DNA from: Phycisphaerales bacterium
GTDB lineage: Bacteria > Planctomycetota > Phycisphaerae > Phycisphaerales > UBA1924
DNA: 64,000 bases
Direction of reading: 5' to 3'
Assembly: GCA_016699835.1 (NCBI GenBank)
Contig: CP064987.1
Span: 806,001 to 870,000, forward strand
Every line of letters starts with the position of its first letter. Positions within the stretch are counted from its first letter, which is position 1. The notes below the pieces were generated by a model. That model had not been told where the DNA came from, ran no database searches, and saw nothing but the letters and a program-made list of their open reading frames with translations. The translations under genes and the position numbers were made by a program. This document shows positions 51,914 through 61,417 of the stretch, piece by piece.

Positions 51914-54115
51914 ATGAGCGCGGCATCGAACACGCCACGGCAGGAGAAGGCCCGCATCCTCGAACTACGCACGCTCCTCTCGCGGGCGAACGCGGCGTAT
52001 TACGAGGACGATTCGCCGGTCATGTCGGACCCGGAGTTCGACCGGCTGCTCGCCGAACTCGCCGCGCTCGAGGCGCGGCATCCGGACCTCGACGACCCCG
52101 ACAGCCCGACGCGGCGCGTGGGCGGAGCGCCGATCGAGTCGTTCGTGGCACGGGCGCACGCGAGGCCGATGCTTTCGATCGATAACACGTACGACGAGGG
52201 CGAGGTTCGCGAGTGGCACGCGCGGGTGGTGAAGGGGTTGGGTGGCGAGGGGCTCTTTGATTCGGGCGAACCGATCGTGCTGGTGTGCGACCCGAAGATC
52301 GATGGGCTGGCCGTCTCGCTGCGGTACGAGAAGGGCGAACTGGCGTATGCCCTCACGCGGGGCGATGGGACCAAAGGTGACGACGTCACGCACTCGGTGC
52401 GGACTATCCGGTCGATCCCGACGCGACTGAAAGCTGCCCGGGCGCGCGACATTCCCGAGGTGCTCGAGATTCGGGGCGAGGTGTACCTCCCGCTGAGCGA
52501 GTTTGCCCGCCTCAACGCCGAGCGAGAGGCGGAGGGCGAAGAACTCCTGATGAACCCGCGGAACGCGGCGTCGGGGGCGATGAAGCAGCTCGACCCACAA
52601 CAGGTGGCGAAACGGCGCCTTGCATTCTGTGCGCATGGACGCGGCGAGGTCTCGGAGGAGTCGTTTGCGAGCGGATTCGGCGAGTTCATCGAGAAGGTGA
52701 GGGCGATGGGCGTGCCCACGTCGCCCCACGTACGTTCGTGCTCGACGATTGAGGAGGTTCTCGAACGGATCGAGGCGTTCGCGAGCACGCGGCACACGCT
52801 CGACTATGCGACCGATGGCATGGTCGTCCGTGTGGATCGGTTCGATCAGCAGGAGCGCCTGGGTACGACGGCGAAGAGTCCGCGTTGGATCGTCGCGTAC
52901 AAGTATCCGGCGGAGCGCACGACGACGACGCTGATCCGCGTGGAGCATCAGGTGGGAAAGACAGGCAAGATCACGCCACGCGCGGTGATGGAGCCGGTGG
53001 TGCTCGCGGGGACGACGGTGCGGCACGCGACGCTGCACAACTATGGTCGCGTGCGCGACGCCTCGACCGAGCACGAGGGAAAGCGGACGGACATCCGCCT
53101 TGGCGACACGGTCTATGTCGAGAAGGCCGGCGAGATCATCCCGCAGGTCGTCGGCGTCGTGCTAGAGAAGCGCCCGCGCGGGGCGAAGCGGATCGAGGCG
53201 CCTGACGCGTGTCCGGTGTGCGGCGGGAGCGTGGAGATCGAGCCGCCCGAAGGAGTCGAGACGCCCACGCTGGAGACGGCGCGGCGGTGCGTGAACCCCG
53301 AGTGCCCGGCGCAGGTCCGCGAGAAACTCGTGTGGTTCGTCGGCCGAAAACAGATGGACATCGACGGGCTGGGCGAGAAGACGATCGACCAGATCCGCGA
53401 GTCGTCGATTCCGCTGAACTCGTTCGCCGACATTTTTCGTTTGCACGAGCATCGCGCGGCGCTTCTTGAGATTGATCGGATGGGCGAGAAGAAGGCCGAC
53501 AAGATGCTGGCGGGGATCGAGGCGGCGAAGTCGCGCGGGCTGGCGCGCGTGCTCGCGGGAATGGGGATCCGGCACGTGGGCGACACGACCGCGAAGATGC
53601 TAGCGCGGCGCTTCGAGTCGCTCGAGGCGCTGCTCGCGGCGAGCGAGATGGAACTGCGGCCTAAGTCGCTCACCAAGAGCGAGGCCCGTGAGTTGGGATT
53701 CGACGAGGACACGGCGAATCGACCTGAGACGGGATTGGGCAAGGACACGGCCCCGGTGGTGCACGCGTATCTGCACAGTGCCGCGGCAAGGCGCACGTTC
53801 CGTGATCTTGCGACGGAGGGCGTGGACCTCTCGAGCAAGGACTATCGGGCGGCATCGCGCGCAAGCGACAGCACATCGGGGCCATTCGCGGGCAAGACGA
53901 TCGTGCTCACGGGGACGTTGGAGTCCTTCGATCGCACGACGCTGACGGAGCGGCTGGAATCGCTGGGAGCGAAGGTCTCGGGGAGCGTCTCGAGCAAGAC
54001 CTCGCTTGTCGTCGCGGGCGAGTCGGCGGGGTCGAAACTCGACAAGGCGCGGGAACTGGGGATCGAGGTGTGGGACGAGGTACGGCTGCTCAGGGCGCTT
54101 GGCGAGATGGAGTAG
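51914..54115 (+). CDS. ligA: NAD-dependent DNA ligase
   Basis: 733 residues, a little longer than the typical 670. Domain Ia (RTLLSRANAAYYEDDSPVMS) leads to adenylation motif VCDPKIDGLAVSLRYEKG with the nucleophilic Lys (near 127). OB fold region: LGTTAKSPRWIVAYKYPAER. The four-Cys zinc finger is DACPVCGGSVEIEP and RRCVNPECPAQVREK (near 433-460). The HhH repeats (MGIRHVGDTTAKMLARRF) precede the BRCT domain (about 656-733, GKTIVLTGTLESFDRTTLTE). It seals nicks in replication and repair. The last 26 bp overlap the convergent EEP-family gene. Confidence 0.96.
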   Translation: MSAASNTPRQEKARILELRTLLSRANAAYYEDDSPVMSDPEFDRLLAELAALEARHPDLDDPDSPTRRVGGAPIESFVARAHARPMLSIDNTYDEGEVREWHARVVKGLGGEGLFDSGEPIVLVCDPKIDGLAVSLRYEKGELAYALTRGDGTKGDDVTHSVRTIRSIPTRLKAARARDIPEVLEIRGEVYLPLSEFARLNAEREAEGEELLMNPRNAASGAMKQLDPQQVAKRRLAFCAHGRGEVSEESFASGFGEFIEKVRAMGVPTSPHVRSCSTIEEVLERIEAFASTRHTLDYATDGMVVRVDRFDQQERLGTTAKSPRWIVAYKYPAERTTTTLIRVEHQVGKTGKITPRAVMEPVVLAGTTVRHATLHNYGRVRDASTEHEGKRTDIRLGDTVYVEKAGEIIPQVVGVVLEKRPRGAKRIEAPDACPVCGGSVEIEPPEGVETPTLETARRCVNPECPAQVREKLVWFVGRKQMDIDGLGEKTIDQIRESSIPLNSFADIFRLHEHRAALLEIDRMGEKKADKMLAGIEAAKSRGLARVLAGMGIRHVGDTTAKMLARRFESLEALLAASEMELRPKSLTKSEARELGFDEDTANRPETGLGKDTAPVVHAYLHSAAARRTFRDLATEGVDLSSKDYRAASRASDSTSGPFAGKTIVLTGTLESFDRTTLTERLESLGAKVSGSVSSKTSLVVAGESAGSKLDKARELGIEVWDEVRLLRALGEME

Positions 54116-55247
54116 GTTGTGATTCAACTGTTCGCGTCGGTGTTGTCCTCGCGATGCTATCAAGGCGGAACTCCATGAGGATTGGGAGGTGATCGGAGTT
54201 GATCGGCCCCAGGACGCGGCTCGATTCGCACGTGAGTTCTCGCGTCAGTGCCTGGTCGATGCGCACGCCCGGGATCGGCCTCATCCACCAGCGGAGTTTC
54301 GGCCAGGTGGCCAACCGGCCGAAGCCCGCGTTCGCGTCGCTCAGTTTCCCTTCGGCAAGGAGCGTTTGCATCTGGGGCGTGCGCGTAGGCGAGTTGAAAT
54401 CGCCCATGAGCAGAACCGGACCTTCAATCATTGCGGCGTGGTCCGCGAGGGCGCGGAACTGGCGGCGTTCGGCATCGAAGAGCGTCAGCCCCACAGGCGG
54501 AAACGTGTGAACGCAGACGATGTGGACGTTGACGCCATCGAACTCAAGGTCGACGAAGAGTTGCGGGTTGGTGGCCGCTCGATCGTCACGGGCAAAGGGC
54601 ACGCCCGCAGTGAAGATGTGCCCGGTTCTCGCAAACGGGATGCGAGAGAAGATCGCCTGACCCGTGGATGTCTCGCTGGAACTCTCGATGAAGTATGGAT
54701 ATTCGTGAGAGAGCGCCGGGATGAGCACCTTGGAGGCGGTGCTGGTGTATTCCTCAAAGAGGATGAGATCGGGATCGGCGGCTTGAATCTCCGGTTGCAC
54801 TCGATGGGGTGCCGCGCTCCAGACGAGGAGATTGGACGACAGGACACGCAGGGTGTGTCGTGTGGCGGTCTCGCGTGACGGTGCAGTCGATTGTGACGAG
54901 GGGTATCCCACCCACGCGCTCCAGAGCGCCGGCATTCCCCAGGCGCCCGCGATCGCGAGAGCCACGACGGCCGTCCGTCGTCGTTGGCCTATCACCAGCA
55001 CACCACACGCGGCCGCACAGGCGATCGCGATGTGCAGTTCAAAGGTGCGGAGCATGAACGCGAGATAACTCCACGCGAGAAACCACCGGGAGGCCGGGCC
55101 GAGGTCATCCGTGAAGAGCATCGCGAACGGAAAGCACATCAACGCGATCACGACGACGAGCGTGGCCCAGGGAGATGCCCGGCGAACTGCGGCGCGGATC
55201 AAACCTCGAAAACGGCGTTGAGACTGGTGCGATTGCCTAAGGGTCAT
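54090..55247 (-). CDS. Membrane-anchored endonuclease/exonuclease/phosphatase family protein
   Basis: 385 residues. Three hydrophobic segments at the N-terminus (about 25-110, WATLVVVIALMCFPFAMLF, FLAWSYLAFMLRTFEL, TAVVALAIAGAWGMPALWSA) are followed by an EEP fold. It shows VLSSNLLVWSAAPH (Asn), LILFEEYTSTA (Glu), IVCVHTFPPVG (His), GPVLLMGDFNSPTRTPQMQT (Asp, Asn) and PINSDHLPILMEF (Asp-His). This topology matches planctomycete/proteobacterial YafD-like proteins acting outside the membrane; substrate unknown. Start at the ATG 55247. Confidence 0.88.
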   Translation of the reverse strand: MTLRQSHQSQRRFRGLIRAAVRRASPWATLVVVIALMCFPFAMLFTDDLGPASRWFLAWSYLAFMLRTFELHIAIACAAACGVLVIGQRRRTAVVALAIAGAWGMPALWSAWVGYPSSQSTAPSRETATRHTLRVLSSNLLVWSAAPHRVQPEIQAADPDLILFEEYTSTASKVLIPALSHEYPYFIESSSETSTGQAIFSRIPFARTGHIFTAGVPFARDDRAATNPQLFVDLEFDGVNVHIVCVHTFPPVGLTLFDAERRQFRALADHAAMIEGPVLLMGDFNSPTRTPQMQTLLAEGKLSDANAGFGRLATWPKLRWWMRPIPGVRIDQALTRELTCESSRVLGPINSDHLPILMEFRLDSIARTTPTRTVESQPTPSRQAP

Positions 55248-55352
55248 GTGCAAGCGTCGGATACGCCGGTGATTGGAGCGTGGTTCATGGAACGATGGCT
55301 AATCAGCGAACGACCGCGTGTTGGTAGTTTGGGAAAACCCCGAGCCTATCAA

Positions 55353-56255
55353 TCAGAAAAGCCCAGGCTGATGGCCAACGGCAAAGGGCCGGCTTGAAGG
55401 CACTCCGCGGTCGACGCGTTGGTGCCCCGTGTGTGTCGAGGCGCGGGCGATCTCGATCCACGGCGTCGGGACGCTCGGCGTCGCGATCGTCACGCGATAC
55501 GCCCGCCCATCGTGGTACGACGCGGCGAGTTCCGGGACGTTGCACTGACGCGAGAGGTGGAGCAGGATGAGTTGCTCGGGCGCGATGGACGCGGCGGCCT
55601 CGGCGCACTCGAGGTTCGAGAGATGCCCGAAGCCGCCCATCACGCGTCGTTTCACGATTTCGGGCCTGGGGGACGATTGCTCGAGGTTCGGGCAGTAGTT
55701 CGACTCCATCGCGAGGACGCGGACGCCAGAGAGGTGCGTGGTGATCGCGGTCGTGGCGCGTCCGATGTCGGTGGCGTAGCCGAGGTCGCCGTCGAGCCCA
55801 TCGAAAGAGAGTCGCAGGACGGCCGTGCCGTGCTCGTCGTGGTTGCCGAGGACGCTCGACAGTGTGATGCCATTGGGCAGGTCGCATCGAGCATCGAAGA
55901 CGCCGCCGCGACGAGAGAAGAATCCGCGGCGTTCGGCGGCCCTTGCGTGGCGCTTGTGGACGTGGACTGCGACCGATTCCGGGAGTGACCTTCCGCCCCA
56001 CGAGGGACAGGCATGGTCGTCGTCGAGATGCGTCGTGACGACGGCATCGAGATCGTCGAGGGTATGCCCCAAGGTTTCGAGGATTCGCTTCGTTCTTCTG
56101 GGCGAAAGCCCGCAGTCGATGAGGGTGAGTCGTGCGACGCCGTGTCGGGTGACGCGCACGACCGAGCAGTTGCCCGAGGAGGAGGACGCGAGGACGCAGA
56201 GTTCGGCATAGTCGTGCGCCGGCTCGCGGGGTTGCGTCTCGTCCTCGCGTGTCAC
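55353..56255 (-). CDS. Metallo-beta-lactamase fold protein (WalJ/YycJ-like) with altered metal motif
   Basis: 300 residues. It opens LCVLASSSSGNCSVVRVTRH and TLIDCGLSPRRTKRILETLG, as in the YycJ/WalJ group of exonuclease-like hydrolases. The metal motif normally HxHxDH reads VVTTHLDDDHA (His-x-Asp-x-Asp-His), and the ESNHD element reads MESNYCPNLE, so two ligand positions differ. GHLSNLECAEAAA and LILLHLSRQCNVPE follow. It may use another metal set or have changed activity. GTG start at 56255. The last 25 residues diverge from the family. Confidence 0.85.
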   Translation of the reverse strand: MTREDETQPREPAHDYAELCVLASSSSGNCSVVRVTRHGVARLTLIDCGLSPRRTKRILETLGHTLDDLDAVVTTHLDDDHACPSWGGRSLPESVAVHVHKRHARAAERRGFFSRRGGVFDARCDLPNGITLSSVLGNHDEHGTAVLRLSFDGLDGDLGYATDIGRATTAITTHLSGVRVLAMESNYCPNLEQSSPRPEIVKRRVMGGFGHLSNLECAEAAASIAPEQLILLHLSRQCNVPELAASYHDGRAYRVTIATPSVPTPWIEIARASTHTGHQRVDRGVPSSRPFAVGHQPGLF

Positions 56256-56314
56256 GCTCGTCGCTCCTTCGGTTCGATTCGGAATTGCCGATCCGTCAGC
56301 GGTGTGTTTGACGC

Positions 56315-57160
56315 TCAGGCGAGTTCGGAGACGCTCTCGCCCAGGTCACGATAAATGGCCACGGGCTTCTTGCTCGTTTCGATGAAATCCGCGAGTTCGC
56401 CCACGAGTGAGCATCCCGCGGCCTGATCGCGGAGGATCGCGATCATCTCCTGCTTGGGGAGGCGTACCTGGAAGGCGTCACGGAAGGCGGCTCGGAGGGC
56501 GGAGATGTCGTCGCGCGGAATGCCCGCGCGGCGGAGACCGACCACGTTCAGCCCGCTCACAGTGTTGCGGGAGCCGCTGATGCAAAATGGTGGGAGATCG
56601 ACGGCCATCGCCACGCCGCCGGAGAGGAAGGCCATGCGACCGATGCGGCAGAACTGCTGGAGCATCGTGCCGCCGCTCATCGTGACGTTGTTCTGGAGCG
56701 TGGTGTGCCCGGCGAGGAGAGCGCCGTTGACGAGGATGCAGTTGTCGCCGACGAGGGCGTCGTGCCCGGCGTGGCTGTTGGCCATCATGAAGACGCGATT
56801 GCCGATGGTGGTTGGGCGTTCGGGCTTGCTCGCCGAGTGGACGGTGACGCCCTCGCGGATGATGCAGTCGCTGCCGATCGAGACGCCGGCGGTCGCGTCG
56901 CCTGGCTTGAACTTGTAGTCCTGGGGCGGGAGGCCGAGGGTCGCGTAGGGATAGACGATCGTGTTCTCGCCGATGGTGAGAGGGCCATGGAACGTGCAGG
57001 AGTTGACGAGTTGCACGTTCTTCTTGAGGTGGACCTTGCCGACGATGACGCACATGGGGCCGACGCGGACGCCCTCCTCGAGGATCGCCTCGCGATCAAC
57101 GAAGGCCGAGGGATGGATGAAGGGGGCGGAGGTGGGAGAAGTCGAAGAGGCCGTGGTCAT
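56315..57160 (-). CDS. lpxA: Acyl-ACP--UDP-N-acetylglucosamine O-acyltransferase
   Basis: 281 residues. A left-handed beta-helix of hexapeptide repeats (HPSAFVDREAILEEGVRVGP, VIVGKVHLKKNVQLVNSCTF) carries TIVYPYATLGLPPQDYKFKP and the catalytic-His stretch MMANSHAGHDALVGDNCILV. It ends in the LpxA helical domain (GLNVVGLRRAGIPRDDISAL, then RAAFRDAFQ). It starts lipid A synthesis, consistent with an outer membrane. ATG at 57160 overlaps the potential upstream ATG of lipB on the other strand. Confidence 0.94.
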   Translation of the reverse strand: MTTASSTSPTSAPFIHPSAFVDREAILEEGVRVGPMCVIVGKVHLKKNVQLVNSCTFHGPLTIGENTIVYPYATLGLPPQDYKFKPGDATAGVSIGSDCIIREGVTVHSASKPERPTTIGNRVFMMANSHAGHDALVGDNCILVNGALLAGHTTLQNNVTMSGGTMLQQFCRIGRMAFLSGGVAMAVDLPPFCISGSRNTVSGLNVVGLRRAGIPRDDISALRAAFRDAFQVRLPKQEMIAILRDQAAGCSLVGELADFIETSKKPVAIYRDLGESVSELA

Positions 57161-57317
57161 GGAGCAATCGTACGCTTTGTGTATCGTGACTCTCCCCGAG
57201 GCCCAAGGGCCGAAAACCACGCACGCCGCACACGGATCCGCTGGCGCCTCGGCCACAAAGGCCAAGGGCGATCACCAGCCTTCGGTCCTCCCGCCGATCC
57301 CTTTTCCCCCACTCCCC

Positions 57318-58091
57318 GTGACGGACTTTGGCGTCATGGACTACGACGAGGCGTACGCCCGCCAACTCGAGGCCCACGAGCGCGTCCTCGCGGGTCGTGC
57401 CAAGCATGAATCGGCGCCTTCCTCGTCGACGATATTCCCGCGATCGCCCGGCGAGATCCTCACCGTCGTCCATCCTCCCGTCATCACCGTCTCGCGCCGG
57501 GCCGGGGCGATGGCCCACGTCCTCGCGTCGAGCGACGAACTCGCCCGCCGGGGCGTGCAACTCCGCCAGACCGATCGCGGCGGCGACGTCACCTACCACG
57601 GCCCAGGCCAGGTCGTCATCTACCCCATCCTCGATCTCAATCTCCTGACCCTCCGAATCCATGCCTACATGCGCCTGCTCGAGCAGGCCGTCATCGACAC
57701 GTGCACCGGCCTTGGACTTCGTGCCGACCGTGACGAATCAGCCACGGGTGTCTGGATCGCCGAGCAAGTAGGGTCCACAGAATCCACGGCCAAGATCGCC
57801 GCCATGGGCGTCCGCGTGAAACGCTGGATCACGCTTCATGGCCTGTCGTTCAACGTCGAACCCGACCTTTCCCATTTCAACCTCATCGTGCCGTGTGGGC
57901 TGACGGGCCGTCCCGTCACGAGTCTCGCGCGCCTCCACGACCTCGGCGTACTCCGAATAGATCGCACACCCACACTCGAGACTGTCCGCGACGAGATCGT
58001 CCGGAACCTCCATCGAAACCTCGTCACCCACGTGTCACACCAGGGCGCTGCGAGACCACCAGTCCACACGGACAAGCCGTCAAACGCCTAA
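57318..58091 (+). CDS. lipB: Octanoyl-[ACP]:protein octanoyltransferase
   Basis: 257 residues from the GTG at 57318, where the family-like sequence begins (VTDFGVMDYDEAYARQLEAH). It transfers octanoyl from ACP to lipoyl domains. Motifs: RRAGAMAHVLAS, the substrate loop LRQTDRGGDVTYHGPGQVVI, the Lys region MGVRVKRWITLHGLSFNV, and the Cys region NLIVPCGLTGRPVTSL. An in-frame ATG at 57159 would add 53 low-complexity residues and would overlap the lpxA start codon on the opposite strand; the GTG or the ATG at 57336 is more likely. No clear Shine-Dalgarno. Confidence 0.88.
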   Translation: MTDFGVMDYDEAYARQLEAHERVLAGRAKHESAPSSSTIFPRSPGEILTVVHPPVITVSRRAGAMAHVLASSDELARRGVQLRQTDRGGDVTYHGPGQVVIYPILDLNLLTLRIHAYMRLLEQAVIDTCTGLGLRADRDESATGVWIAEQVGSTESTAKIAAMGVRVKRWITLHGLSFNVEPDLSHFNLIVPCGLTGRPVTSLARLHDLGVLRIDRTPTLETVRDEIVRNLHRNLVTHVSHQGAARPPVHTDKPSNA

Positions 58092-58171
58092 CCTTCACCC
58101 ACCACGGCGAGACGCACTTCGTCTCTCCGTCTCTTAGGAACTTCGACTCTTTTCGCCCAACAAGGATCCCC

Positions 58172-59263
58172 ATGAACATCGACCTCCTCAAGCGTCTCTG
58201 CGAAACCCCCGGCGTACCCGGCCGAGAGGAGCGCGTCCGCGATCTCATCCACAAGGAAATCAAGGGCCTCTTCGACGACGTCCAGACCGACGCCCTGGGC
58301 AACCTCATCTGCCGCCGCCACCCGCGCCCCCCCCATGGCAAGAAACCCGCGGCCAAGAAGGGCGGCAAATCCGCCACCGCCGAGCCGACGCGCGTCATGC
58401 TCCTCTGCCACATGGACGAGATCGGCTTCTACGTCTCCTCCATCGACAGCAAGGGGTACATCTATCTCAACAACGCCGGGGGCTTCGACCCGCGCAACCT
58501 CTTCTCCCGGCGCGTCACCGTCGTCACCGATTCCGGCGACCTCCACGGCGTGATGAACCCCGGCGGGCGCCCCATTCACATCAGCAGCGCCAAGGACCGC
58601 GAGCGCGTCCCGGAGGTCAAGGAGTTCTTCGTCGACATCGGCCTCTCCGCCGACAAGGTCAAGAAGAAGGTCAAGATCGGCGACTACGTCGTTATGAACG
58701 AGCCGCTCATCGAGGTCGGCGACAAACTCGTCAGCAAGGCGATGGACAACCGTGTCGCCTGCTGGCTGGGCATCGAGTCGGTCCGCCAACTCGATAAATC
58801 CAAAGCCGCCCACGACTGCGAGGTCGTCGTCGCGTTCACCACCCAGGAAGAGGTCGGTCTCCGCGGCGCCAAGACCGCCAGCCACGCCGTCCAGCCCCAC
58901 ATCGGCCTGGGCATCGACGTCACGCTCAGTTGCGACACGCCCGGCGTGCCTGCCGAGGAATCCGTCACCATCCAGGGCCAGGGTTTCGGCCTGCACATCA
59001 AGGACTCGTCGTTCATCTCCGACTACGCCTTGACGAGCGAGTTCGAGGCGCTGGCGAAGAAGAAGAAGATCCCGTACCAGCGCACCATACTCGCCGCTGG
59101 TGGACAGGACGGCGCCGCCGCCCAGCAGGCGGCCGCCGGAGCCAGGGCCGTGGGCATCACCGTGGGCACGCGGTACATTCACACGGTGACGGAGATGATT
59201 GATAAGAAGGACCTCGCTGCGGCCCGCGACATCCTCGCGGCGTATCTGGCGGTGGCGAAGTAG
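58172..59263 (+). CDS. M42 family metallopeptidase (glutamyl/tetrahedral aminopeptidase type)
   Basis: 363 residues. MNIDLLKRLCETPGVPGREE begins the domain. Metal ligands: His/Asp in VMLLCHMDEIGFYV, Asp in VSKAMDNRVACWLG, Glu pair in VAFTTQEEVGLRGAKTA, Asp in LGIDVTLSCDTPG and a final His in GTRYIHTVTEMID. Lys/Pro-rich insert after residue 48 (RHPRPPHGKKPAAKKGGKSA) is not usual in the family and may be a surface loop. Large cytoplasmic M42 assemblies trim peptides from the proteasome-like proteases. Start ATG at 58172. Confidence 0.93.
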   Translation: MNIDLLKRLCETPGVPGREERVRDLIHKEIKGLFDDVQTDALGNLICRRHPRPPHGKKPAAKKGGKSATAEPTRVMLLCHMDEIGFYVSSIDSKGYIYLNNAGGFDPRNLFSRRVTVVTDSGDLHGVMNPGGRPIHISSAKDRERVPEVKEFFVDIGLSADKVKKKVKIGDYVVMNEPLIEVGDKLVSKAMDNRVACWLGIESVRQLDKSKAAHDCEVVVAFTTQEEVGLRGAKTASHAVQPHIGLGIDVTLSCDTPGVPAEESVTIQGQGFGLHIKDSSFISDYALTSEFEALAKKKKIPYQRTILAAGGQDGAAAQQAAAGARAVGITVGTRYIHTVTEMIDKKDLAAARDILAAYLAVAK

Positions 59264-59488
59264 TTAGTCAATGGCAATGGGGAATGGGCAATAGGCCATG
59301 GCAGGCGATGGTGGGCCGGCTCTCCTGAGCCGGCAACTACACTCACTTTCCATGCCTCGGCATACATAATTCCGCATTTATGAAGGAGGTGAGGGATCGG
59401 ATGTGGAGTGGCGAGTGGGACGTTGCCCGCCCCATCACGCATTGCTCCTTCCCTGTTCCCTCACCATTTCACTTCCGCACATTTCGCC
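59264..59488. repeat. Repeat-bearing gap with hairpin repeat copy 5
   Basis: AATGGGGAATGGGCAATAGG (59273 on) is followed by GTGGGCCGGCTCTCCTGAGC plus CGGC at 59311-59334, an 8-9 bp stem with a small loop, the fifth copy of the dispersed hairpin family. No gene seen. Confidence 0.65.
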
Positions 59489-60322
59489 TCACTCCCGTGG
59501 CGCGATGACGTAGACCACGCTCACGTCGCCCCAGACCTCGACCTTGCCCGGCTCGATGGGTGAAGTGTCGTCGCCCGAATGTGCAAAGCCCTCTCCCGAG
59601 GAGAGATTCGCGACGCGATTGGCGGTGTAGATCCGCGGCATCGCGCTCCCGGTCTCGCTGACGTTTAGGATCGAGACGAGGCGCACGCCCATCGCGTCGG
59701 CGAGGGTGGCGGCCTTGCGTTTCGCGGCGGCGGCGGCGAGGCGGATCGCTTCCTCGCGCGTCTCGATCGCGTCCTTGATCTCGAAACTCAGGCCGTCGAT
59801 GCGGTTGGCGCCGGCGCCCAGAGCGGCGTCCATGACGCGCGAGACGGCCTTGAGGTCGGTGGTGCGGACGCCGAGGGTGAGGCTCGCGTCGTAGCCGATG
59901 ATCTTCTGGGCCTGCTCGGCGCGGTAGGGGCTGTAGCGTGGAGTGAGGGTGACGCCGCTGGTTTGCAACTCCTCGCCCTCGAGTTTGAGGGCCTTGATCG
60001 CGGCGACGATCTTCGACATGGCGTCGGCGGCTCGCGAGGTGGCGTCGACGGCCTTGTCCTCCTGGATGAGGACGCCCACGCCGATCTCGGCGAAGTCTGG
60101 CTCACGAGAGACCCGCGCCCGCCCGCTCACGCTGAGCGTCGAGACGGTGTCGACGGGCACGGCCGCGGCGTCGATGGTGGTTGGTGTGGCGGGCGTGGCC
60201 GCGTGGGCGAGGGGAGCCAGTGCCAGGACGCCCAAGAGAGTGCCGGCGACGAGTGCCTTGGCGACGACGGCATTCACGTTGGTGCAAACTGCGGTCACGA
60301 TTGGGACGCGCGTGGTGGTCAT
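59489..60322 (-). CDS. SIMPL (DUF541) domain periplasmic protein
   Basis: 277 residues. Signal peptide ALVAGTLLGVLALAPLAHA with a cut near AHA-AT. The SIMPL domain opens STLSVSGRARVSREPDFAEI (typical SVSGxGxVxxxPD), with GVRTTDLKAVSRVMDAALGA and AKRKAATLADAMGVRLVSIL, and ends WGDVSVVYVI. The family is periplasmic, sometimes linked to oxidative stress, of unclear biochemistry. The start is the ATG at 60322; it is alone on its strand here. Confidence 0.92.
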   Translation of the reverse strand: MTTTRVPIVTAVCTNVNAVVAKALVAGTLLGVLALAPLAHAATPATPTTIDAAAVPVDTVSTLSVSGRARVSREPDFAEIGVGVLIQEDKAVDATSRAADAMSKIVAAIKALKLEGEELQTSGVTLTPRYSPYRAEQAQKIIGYDASLTLGVRTTDLKAVSRVMDAALGAGANRIDGLSFEIKDAIETREEAIRLAAAAAKRKAATLADAMGVRLVSILNVSETGSAMPRIYTANRVANLSSGEGFAHSGDDTSPIEPGKVEVWGDVSVVYVIAPRE

Positions 60323-60531
60323 GGTGGTGCTCCATGTGAAGGGTGAGGCCGACCGCGTGCCCAAGTGGGCGCACGATGGATCGCGTGCCGTGGGTCCGTG
60401 CTTGAGCCGCGAACGAGATCCAACAGTATTGACGCGTTGCCCGCGAGAGTGACCGTCACCGGACTGTCACCGACAACACACTCCTCCCCGACCACGCTGA
60501 TGCACGATCACCATCGCGGCTTAGACTCCGT

Positions 60532-61290
60532 GTGAAGAGTCCCCCACCACGTTGGCGCGAACCATACATGCCTCCTCCACCTCCTACGGACCCTTCGAGC
60601 GCGACGACCGAGGAGCCGTCACGAGCAGCCCCTCGGCGTGAATCGGCCGAGTCTCGCTGCGGGGCGATGGCTGGTTGGTCTTTGGGCTCGATCGTGGTGA
60701 TGGTCGTGATAGCATTCCTGGTAGTCGCGTGGCCGGTGTCGTATTGGCGGGCCGCGCACGCGAGCGTGAGACATGTCTGGGTGGAAGCGCCGGGAGGGGA
60801 GGCGAGCACGCCGAGTGAGCCTTCAATGCGTATCGATCCGCCCGCCGGTTTTCGATCGGCGTGGGTGGATGTCGATCGTGGTCGCGTGCGCGTGGGTGTT
60901 GAGGTGCTGGCGACGACTCGCATGGGCCTCATGGGGTGGGGGCCGATTCGACCGGGGTGGCATTGCAACTCGGGCACGCGTCGAGCCACCGAGAGAATGA
61001 TGGGAGCGACGTCGTATTACAACTCGTGGCGGTTCTGGCGAGCCGGGCCGTTCGAGATGGAGTTCCGCCAGGGGGCGCCGTCGCGTGGGATCGTGAGTGT
61101 GCCGCTCTGGTTGCCGGCGATTGTCGGGCTTGTTCTGATCCGCCGGGCGAGTTCACGGCGCACGCGCCGGCGCCGCGAGTGGCTTGGCCGTTGCGTGTCG
61201 TGCGGGTATGACCGGGCTGGATTGTCACAGGCCTCGCCGTGCCCCGAGTGCGGCGTCGCACCGCGCACGCGGACGGAAGAAGGCGATTGA
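60532..61290 (+). CDS. Membrane protein with C-terminal zinc ribbon
   Basis: 252 residues from a GTG at 60532; an ATG at 60568 is an alternative. One membrane helix (about residues 50-66, IVVMVVIAFLVVAWPVS), an extracytoplasmic beta-rich part with GWGPIRPGWHCN and FWRAGPFEMEF, a second helix (VPLWLPAIVGLVLI), then a basic stretch and a four-Cys ribbon CVSCGYDRAGLSQASPCPEC. Such CxxCGYDxxG ribbons at the cytoplasmic end are common in Phycisphaerales membrane proteins (from memory). Function unknown. Confidence 0.75.
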   Translation: MKSPPPRWREPYMPPPPPTDPSSATTEEPSRAAPRRESAESRCGAMAGWSLGSIVVMVVIAFLVVAWPVSYWRAAHASVRHVWVEAPGGEASTPSEPSMRIDPPAGFRSAWVDVDRGRVRVGVEVLATTRMGLMGWGPIRPGWHCNSGTRRATERMMGATSYYNSWRFWRAGPFEMEFRQGAPSRGIVSVPLWLPAIVGLVLIRRASSRRTRRRREWLGRCVSCGYDRAGLSQASPCPECGVAPRTRTEEGD

Positions 61291-61417
61291 CCCCGCCCAT
61301 GTGCGCGTCGGCGACGCCATGGCGATGGGACGTGTTATCGCGAGACACCTTGTGGGCACCCGGTGTGTGTGAGCGTGCGTGTTCTGGACTCGGCCGTGTC
61401 CACGGTATGTGCCATCC

